NCBI RefSeq assembly: GCF_900111495.1
Contig: NZ_FOIU01000005.1
Location: 91,528-155,527, forward strand
Length of the DNA stretch: 64,000 nt
Direction of reading: 5' to 3'
DNA from: Chryseobacterium wanjuense
GTDB lineage: Bacteria > Bacteroidota > Bacteroidia > Flavobacteriales > Weeksellaceae
The position numbers were made by a program, and so were the translations under genes. A model generated the notes under the pieces. It saw only the letters and a list, made by a program, of their open reading frames with translations. It was not told the DNA's origin and made no database searches. Positions 59,761 through 64,000 of this stretch are shown here, one piece after another. Numbering within the stretch: position 1 is the stretch's first letter; each line of letters opens with the position of its first letter.

Positions 59761-60324
59761 CTATTCTGTAAAACTAGACCTGGAAATAATAAAAACCTTA
59801 TAGTTTAAATCATCAGTCTTTTCAAGGTTTTCCCCAAACATAAATACGAAGTCTGTGGTTTGTATAATGGTTATCATATTACCATTACCCTCTGTGTGCT
59901 GTTTATACAGCTTTGCTCCCAGGTAATGGTAAGATTGTTCTATTAAACTTTCATACAAAGCTTCAGAATTGAACATATACTGAACAGCAATTTTTTCCTT
60001 TAACTCTTGAATATCTCCATAGAAAACCCCACTACCATCATTACCCTGACCTGGGAAGTAGTAAATTTCATCCTTACCATTAGTAAAGAGGTTATAAGTA
60101 TTATTCTTAATTCTAAAATAAAATCCTTTACTCAAAAGACTTTTAGAAACTCCTGAAAAGGTTGATGTTGTTTTAAGATGAACTAAGTAATCAAGACCTA
60201 TACTCTTTGTATCATGTTTTGTTGAGGTCTTGACTGTTTGAGTCTTAGTCTTGCTTCTGACTTGACTTTTAAGTGTTGTGGTTATACTTACTAGTATTGT
60301 AATTAAGAGTAAGGTTGTTCTCAT
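59761..60324 (-). CDS. Exported hypothetical protein (187 aa)
   Basis: The signal peptide (MRTTLLLITILVSITTTLKS) is followed by a basic linker and a domain with FYFRIKNNTYNLFTNGKDEI. It is the first gene of the minus-strand series, next to the regulated promoter at 60352-60382. Not recognised. Confidence 0.58.
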   Translation of the reverse strand: MRTTLLLITILVSITTTLKSQVRSKTKTQTVKTSTKHDTKSIGLDYLVHLKTTSTFSGVSKSLLSKGFYFRIKNNTYNLFTNGKDEIYYFPGQGNDGSGVFYGDIQELKEKIAVQYMFNSEALYESLIEQSYHYLGAKLYKQHTEGNGNMITIIQTTDFVFMFGENLEKTDDLNYKVFIISRSSFTE

Positions 60325-60351
60325 AGTTAAAAATGTTTAGTTAAGGTTAGA

Positions 60352-60382
60352 CAAATATATCAAAGTTATCGAGAACGATAAC
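60352..60382 (-). promoter_or_regulatory. Promoter with overlapping Xre-type operator
   Basis: The minus-strand -7 box TATATTTG lies at 60359-60352. A perfect dyad GTTATCG-AGAA-CGATAAC occupies 60365-60382, over the expected -33 region. The divergent gene at 60422 encodes an HTH repressor. Confidence 0.75.
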
Positions 60383-60421
60383 CAAGTCATAGCTATTTAT
60401 TTTCACTTTTGGCTATTAATC

Positions 60422-60667
60422 ATGGATAAGAAAGAACTCCAAATAGCAATCAGTAAAAGAATTATACAGTTGAGAGAAGAAAAAAATATCTCTCAATCTG
60501 AACTTGGAGCATTATGTAATATGGATAAATCCAATATGAGCAGAATTGAATCTGGAAAAACTAGCCCTTCAATCTTTACTCTGTACACAATAGCTACAAA
60601 ATTGGAAGTTGATTTCTCAGAACTATTTAGATTCCTTGAAAAGTCTAGTGAAAACTCAACTCAATAA
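60422..60667 (+). CDS. Xre/Cro-type HTH regulator
   Basis: The 81-residue protein is a single HTH_3 domain: ISKRIIQLREEKNISQSELG, then MDKSNMSRIESGKTSPS as helix 3 and its turn. It probably binds the dyad at 60365-60382 as a dimer and represses the minus-strand genes and itself. It is typical of mobile-element control modules. Confidence 0.9.
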   Translation: MDKKELQIAISKRIIQLREEKNISQSELGALCNMDKSNMSRIESGKTSPSIFTLYTIATKLEVDFSELFRFLEKSSENSTQ

Positions 60668-60912
60668 AATTTCACACCAACGTCCTTATTATTTCACTAG
60701 AAACTGTAAGTTACTGTTATAAGTTCATGAGGCTATCTGGGTAGATATTTCAGCTATTTAATAAAATCTTACCCAATTAAAATTACTTATGCAGTCACAG
60801 TTACCCGGGCAGAGATAAAGGTAAACATCAGTAAACAGGAAAAAAATAGAGTAAAAGAAAAGTACAAAAATTTACCACCTTTCTTTATAGGCTCCAGGTA
60901 AATTTTGTCCTA
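60668..60912. other. Intergenic, no gene seen
   Basis: About 245 nt with no ORF or RNA arm pattern that I can support. Confidence 0.35.
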
Positions 60913-60969
60913 AATAAGTCCCACTTTTTGTTTCTGTATATATACAATTTACAAAAACTGGGACTTATT
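60913..60969. repeat. 19-bp near-perfect inverted repeat
   Basis: AATAAGTCCCACTTTTTGT (60913-60931) is complementary to ACAAAAACTGGGACTTATT (60951-60969) except for one base. It is just downstream of the minus-strand gene ending at 60976. It could be a terminator (no T-run) or a recombination or protein-binding site. Confidence 0.7.
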
Positions 60970-60975
60970 GGATTT

Positions 60976-61347
60976 TTACTGAATAGCATTCACAAGGTTA
61001 CCTGGAGCTGTATAATTCTCTAAATAGTTATTGTGTGTTAGTTGTGAACTTTCATCAGGAGTGTACTCATACCTGTGATTCAGGGTAATAAGTTCTCCTG
61101 TTTCTTTGATAGTGTACTGGTAAGGTTCACACTCAACTTTAATAATGTCACCTTTCATCATAGTTCCCTTTAAACTTCTGCATACAGCTTCATCAAAGGT
61201 TGCAGGTATATAGCATTTCTTTGCTGTTGTATAATACTGACCTGTGGTCTGACTTTTTAAAAGCTCAATACCACTGTTAATTTCAAGGACGCAAAATGCT
61301 GTCCCATCTTCTTTTTTTCTTTTGGTGTAATTCGTAATCGTTACCAT
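60976..61347 (-). CDS. Hypothetical mobile-element protein (123 aa)
   Basis: It is a soluble beta-rich protein with an OB-fold-like feel (ALEINSGIELLKSQTTGQYY-type text and KGDIIKVECEPYQYTI). Short proteins of this sort occur near replication or transfer genes of Bacteroidota elements. The assignment is only suggestive. Confidence 0.5.
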   Translation of the reverse strand: MVTITNYTKRKKEDGTAFCVLEINSGIELLKSQTTGQYYTTAKKCYIPATFDEAVCRSLKGTMMKGDIIKVECEPYQYTIKETGELITLNHRYEYTPDESSQLTHNNYLENYTAPGNLVNAIQ

Positions 61348-61814
61348 AGTCTTTTTGATTTTGAGTTAATTGTTAATTAATGAAACAAGACACAAACCTT
61401 TACACCACCACTGTTACCTGAGGTCTAAAGCCTAATGTCTGTTACTTCCCTACAAGTGGGGGTTATTCAGGAGTGTTGTTTTGTAAAAGAGAAAGATTGA
61501 TACTCTATTTTAACTGCTCCAGGTTCAGTATTGGTGAGAGTTTGGTAGAAATCAGTATAGGCAGATGCAGTGAAAGTATATTCACAACAAAACATAGTAC
61601 TATTAAAAGTAAAAAGTTCAACTTAAAGTTGCAATTGTTTACAGATTTAATAATAGACCTTTGAAAATTTTCGAGTTACTGTAAGGTGGGGAGGGGATTT
61701 TCCCAATTTAAATTGAGATGGGGAGTTTTTAAGTGGGGGCTTAAGCAAATGTAAATTTCAACTTAAAAAATTTCAAAAAATTTTTTATATTTATCTTTAA
61801 ATAACTAAAAACCA
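61348..61814. other. Intergenic upstream of the defence locus
   Basis: About 470 nt. A short frame at 61473-61664 lacks support. TATCTTTA at 61792-61799 may be a -7 box for the defence genes. GTGGGGAGGGGATTTTCCCA near 61685 contains a small palindrome. Confidence 0.35.
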
Positions 61815-62765
61815 ATGACAAATTCAGTATTATACTTTCCCTACATTAATTTACCAGAAAATAGTTGGACAATTAAAAGCATTCTTTATTGGGATACAGT
61901 AGGAGTAATTGTACCACCTTCTTATATAGAAACTCCTCATAATTATGAACAATATACAGGTAATTTACTCCAGAGTAATCTTGTAACTCAAATATTTCCT
62001 AATGATTATATTAATAATTCAGAATTTGATCAAGGATTTATTAATTTATTGGAAAATGATGGGTTTAACATTTCTGAAAAGCAACAGAATTTTGAGCATG
62101 AACTTGTGACAAAGGTTAATGTAATGAAATTTGGTGAAAAGTTAATGAAGAAATTAGTAGAGTTAAGAATTGCTACCAAAATAAACCACCAATGGTATTT
62201 AGTTGAATATTCTACTGCAAACTTAATAATGTTATATCTAGCTTCATATATTGGTATCAAAGAGGATTTCACACCATCTACAGATAAATTGCTTGATTAT
62301 CCTTCTAATCTAACATCACAAAATACAATAAACAAAAACCAAATTCGAGAAAAATTACTTGAAGACATAATTCCTTATCCTGTAAACCCTAATCTTGATA
62401 GACTAAAAAGATTTAAAGATTTATACTATGACGAATTGAACTCATTCAGAATCCTACTTGAAAGAACTATAAGCGAAATTAATAATAATCAAGATGAAGA
62501 ATTCTACTCTATTAAAGTTGAAGAATTAATAGATAAAAGGGATAAGATTTCATCTGATTTGAAAGGCTTTAAATTTTCTCTTGCCAAATTTAGTAGTATA
62601 ATTGGTCTTGGAGGAGCAACATATGGTGCTATTTCAGGAAATGACATAGCAACAGGCATAGGATTAGTACAATCAGTCCTTAGCCTTGCTCAAGCTTTTA
62701 ATAAACCTGATATTTTATCCCAAGAGTGTTCATATCTTGCTTTAATTGATAAAAATTTTAACTAA
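61815..62765 (+). CDS. DUF6236-like protein, first gene of the defence locus
   Basis: The 316-residue protein opens MTNSVLYFPYINLPENSWTI and has LYWDTVGVIVPPSYIETP. I associate that opening with DUF6236, often found beside prokaryotic defence genes. The C-terminal part has a hydrophobic glycine-rich segment (IIGLGGATYGAISGND), possibly membrane-interacting. It is 1-2 nt from HamA, so it is co-translated. Its role is unknown and it may be an accessory sensor or effector. Confidence 0.68.
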   Translation: MTNSVLYFPYINLPENSWTIKSILYWDTVGVIVPPSYIETPHNYEQYTGNLLQSNLVTQIFPNDYINNSEFDQGFINLLENDGFNISEKQQNFEHELVTKVNVMKFGEKLMKKLVELRIATKINHQWYLVEYSTANLIMLYLASYIGIKEDFTPSTDKLLDYPSNLTSQNTINKNQIREKLLEDIIPYPVNPNLDRLKRFKDLYYDELNSFRILLERTISEINNNQDEEFYSIKVEELIDKRDKISSDLKGFKFSLAKFSSIIGLGGATYGAISGNDIATGIGLVQSVLSLAQAFNKPDILSQECSYLALIDKNFN

Positions 62766-62766
62766 A

Positions 62767-63660
62767 ATGCTAGAAACAAATATAGAAAGTAAATTTCTTA
62801 ATCTTTTTTATCATGACTTACAGGACCAAATTCTTGATAATGATAATACGTTAAACTTATTTACATTAAAAGTAAAGAATAATGCTTTTGCTTATGATGA
62901 GTTAATTGAAGAATTAGGTGATAATTTATGTCATTTTGCATTATCAAGACAGAATGTTAAGAAGTTAATTGAAGAGCAAAAGTTTAATACACTTGTTCAA
63001 ACAGCCAAATCCAAACTTAGAAATCATAATATTAATGAAGGAGAACTTGGAGAAATACTTTTGTACTGTATTCTTGAATCCTATTTAAAAGCTCCCAAAA
63101 TACTTACAAAGTTAGAATTAAAAACAGCTAATAATGATTATGTTAAAGGTGCTGATGGTGTACATTTATTGAAGGTAGATGATAAAAACTATCAACTAAT
63201 TTTTGGTGAATCAAAACTTGAGTCAAATGTTAAAAATGGGATTTATTCTGCATTTGGCTCAATAAAAAATTTTTTAACAAAAGAGGGAAAATCTAAATAC
63301 GAAATAGAATTACTAAATACTAATTTAGCAAAAGAATCTTTTGATAATGACAGTTACGAAATTTTAAAAAAGATAATTATTCCAAGCGCAAAAGATGATG
63401 AAACATATTTAGATTATTCTTTTGGAATATTTCTAGGTTTTAATATTGAAATTAATGATGAAGAAAGAAAAATGTCGAATTCAGATTTTAGAACGTGTAT
63501 AAGAGAAAAAGTAAAAACCCACATACAAGAAAATCTTACTTCAATAAATTTTCAATTACAAAAAAGTGAATTTACTGGATATAAATTTTATGTTTATATA
63601 ATTCCATTTAGTGACATTGCTGAGAAAAGAAAAGAAATTATAGAACAAATTACATTATAA
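62767..63660 (+). CDS. hamA: HamA-like nuclease of a Hachiman defence system (DUF1837)
   Basis: I chose ATG 62767, 2 nt after the upstream stop; the longer frame overlaps it. The 297-residue protein has an acidic motif EGELGE (91-96) and the PD-(D/E)xK-type core GADGVHL (D130) with IFGESK (E148, K150). HamA is the DNA-cleaving partner of the HamB helicase in Hachiman. AT content is higher than in the chromosome to the left. Confidence 0.82.
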   Translation: MLETNIESKFLNLFYHDLQDQILDNDNTLNLFTLKVKNNAFAYDELIEELGDNLCHFALSRQNVKKLIEEQKFNTLVQTAKSKLRNHNINEGELGEILLYCILESYLKAPKILTKLELKTANNDYVKGADGVHLLKVDDKNYQLIFGESKLESNVKNGIYSAFGSIKNFLTKEGKSKYEIELLNTNLAKESFDNDSYEILKKIIIPSAKDDETYLDYSFGIFLGFNIEINDEERKMSNSDFRTCIREKVKTHIQENLTSINFQLQKSEFTGYKFYVYIIPFSDIAEKRKEIIEQITL

Positions 63661-63661
63661 T

Positions 63662-63913
63662 ATGCAATTGATTGAAAAATTAGAAAAAGATATTTTCGAA
63701 AATGAATATTTCAAATCACTTTTTGAAAAATGTATAATGATTTCTTCTATTAAAAATTTCAAATCTCAAAATGAGGAAATTAAGCTTTTTACTGATAAAG
63801 AATTTATAGATATATTAAGATTTGCAGATATCCTTTCCAATTCAGAAACTGCAAAAAGTAGAAATCAGGCATATCATATAATATCTTCTTTAAATAGCCT
63901 TTATTTGAATTAG
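63662..63913 (+). CDS. Small protein between hamA and the next gene
   Basis: It is an 83-residue helical, acidic protein (EKLEKDIFENEYFKSLFEKC). It starts 1 nt after the hamA stop. Canonical Hachiman has two genes, so this is an extra member, possibly a regulator or a split N-terminus of the helicase partner. Not recognised. Confidence 0.6.
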   Translation: MQLIEKLEKDIFENEYFKSLFEKCIMISSIKNFKSQNEEIKLFTDKEFIDILRFADILSNSETAKSRNQAYHIISSLNSLYLN

Positions 63914-63973
63914 TCAATACTTAATCTGACAGTTATAATCAAATTAAATAACTTTAAAACAGATTAAGTATTA

Positions 63974-64000
63974 TGACAACACAACAAAAAATTATCAAAA
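63974..64000 (+). CDS. Start of the next gene (possibly hamB), cut by the window edge
   Basis: ATGACAACACAACAAAAAAT opens a frame MTTQQKIIK with 9 codons visible. It follows the small ORF by 60 nt. Position suggests the HamB helicase; sequence alone cannot decide. Confidence 0.35.

Noticed and set aside
61473..61664. 63-codon plus-strand frame
   Set aside because: No start context, no protein-like pattern and no conserved neighbour.
1..64000. Insertion sequences
   Set aside because: No transposase-like frame with flanking inverted repeats was seen.

Overview
The window looks like a chromosomal segment of a Chryseobacterium-type flavobacterium (Bacteroidota). The evidence is AT-rich DNA, promoter -7 boxes of the TAnnTTTG type, signal peptides ending in FSAQ/FGQ-like sites, parts of a Bacteroidota-type (subtype iii) type VI secretion system (T6SS), SusC-like TonB-box text, and 'G(V/I)GT..P..ALDI' surface proteins. 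No database search was possible, so names rest on motifs and family knowledge.

1-14.4 kb is an RNA-repair island, nearly all on the minus strand. It encodes a Ro60/TROVE protein (cut by the window edge), a Band-7/SPFH protein, two paralogous DEDDh exonucleases, a calcineurin-type phosphoesterase, a tRNase Z-like MBL hydrolase, a compact ATP-dependent RNA ligase, a cyclic-phosphate-processing receiver protein, an R2K-type ATP-grasp protein and a YkuK-type RNase H-fold protein. Interleaved are unusual tRNA-like genes. One between Ro and Band-7 has its anticodon loop expanded to about 115 nt. Three upstream of Band-7 have missing or remodelled anticodon arms. Ten atypical tRNAs sit immediately upstream of the ligase operon, separated by repeated hairpin spacers. 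Five more lie at 25.4-25.9 kb upstream of tatD. The Ro and Band-7 units carry near-identical promoter leaders. Burroughs and Aravind (NAR 2016) described RNA-repair systems with TROVE and Band-7 scaffolds plus a tRNA-like RNA. The arrays, the anticodon-arm remodelling and the shared leader are what look new here. A VOC gene and an AraC-SDR pair are embedded in the island.

15.1-23.6 kb is a seven-gene minus-strand operon for a MoxR AAA+ / vWA-beta-propeller ternary system, with two upstream membrane or unknown proteins. deoD and tatD follow, then the second tRNA array. 25.8-36.1 kb holds a TPR protein, two putative lipoprotein immunity genes, a large peptidoglycan-hydrolase T6SS effector, a DUF4280 PAAR-like protein, TssN, TssG, a catalytically dead NlpC/P60-like lipoprotein and a PKD-domain membrane protein.

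36.3-54.9 kb holds a DUF4822-like lipoprotein, two successive sensor kinase/LuxR response-regulator pairs (the second kinase has lost its propeller), three tail-collar-like surface proteins, a small repeat protein, a VIT/vWA protein with SusC-like text, another surface protein, a membrane-anchored TPR-HTH regulator and map. Tandem 18-bp TGTAGAA-N4-TTCTACA-like sites occur before both kinase genes and, more weakly, before the collar genes, suggesting one regulon.

55-64 kb is accessory DNA: a tyrosine-recombinase/GH19 chimera with a downstream lipoprotein, a tRNA-Met 3'-half that looks like an attachment site, a RadC-like gene, small unknown genes, an Xre regulator with a clear operator, and at the right edge a Hachiman-type defence locus (DUF6236-like protein, HamA, a small ORF, start of the next gene).
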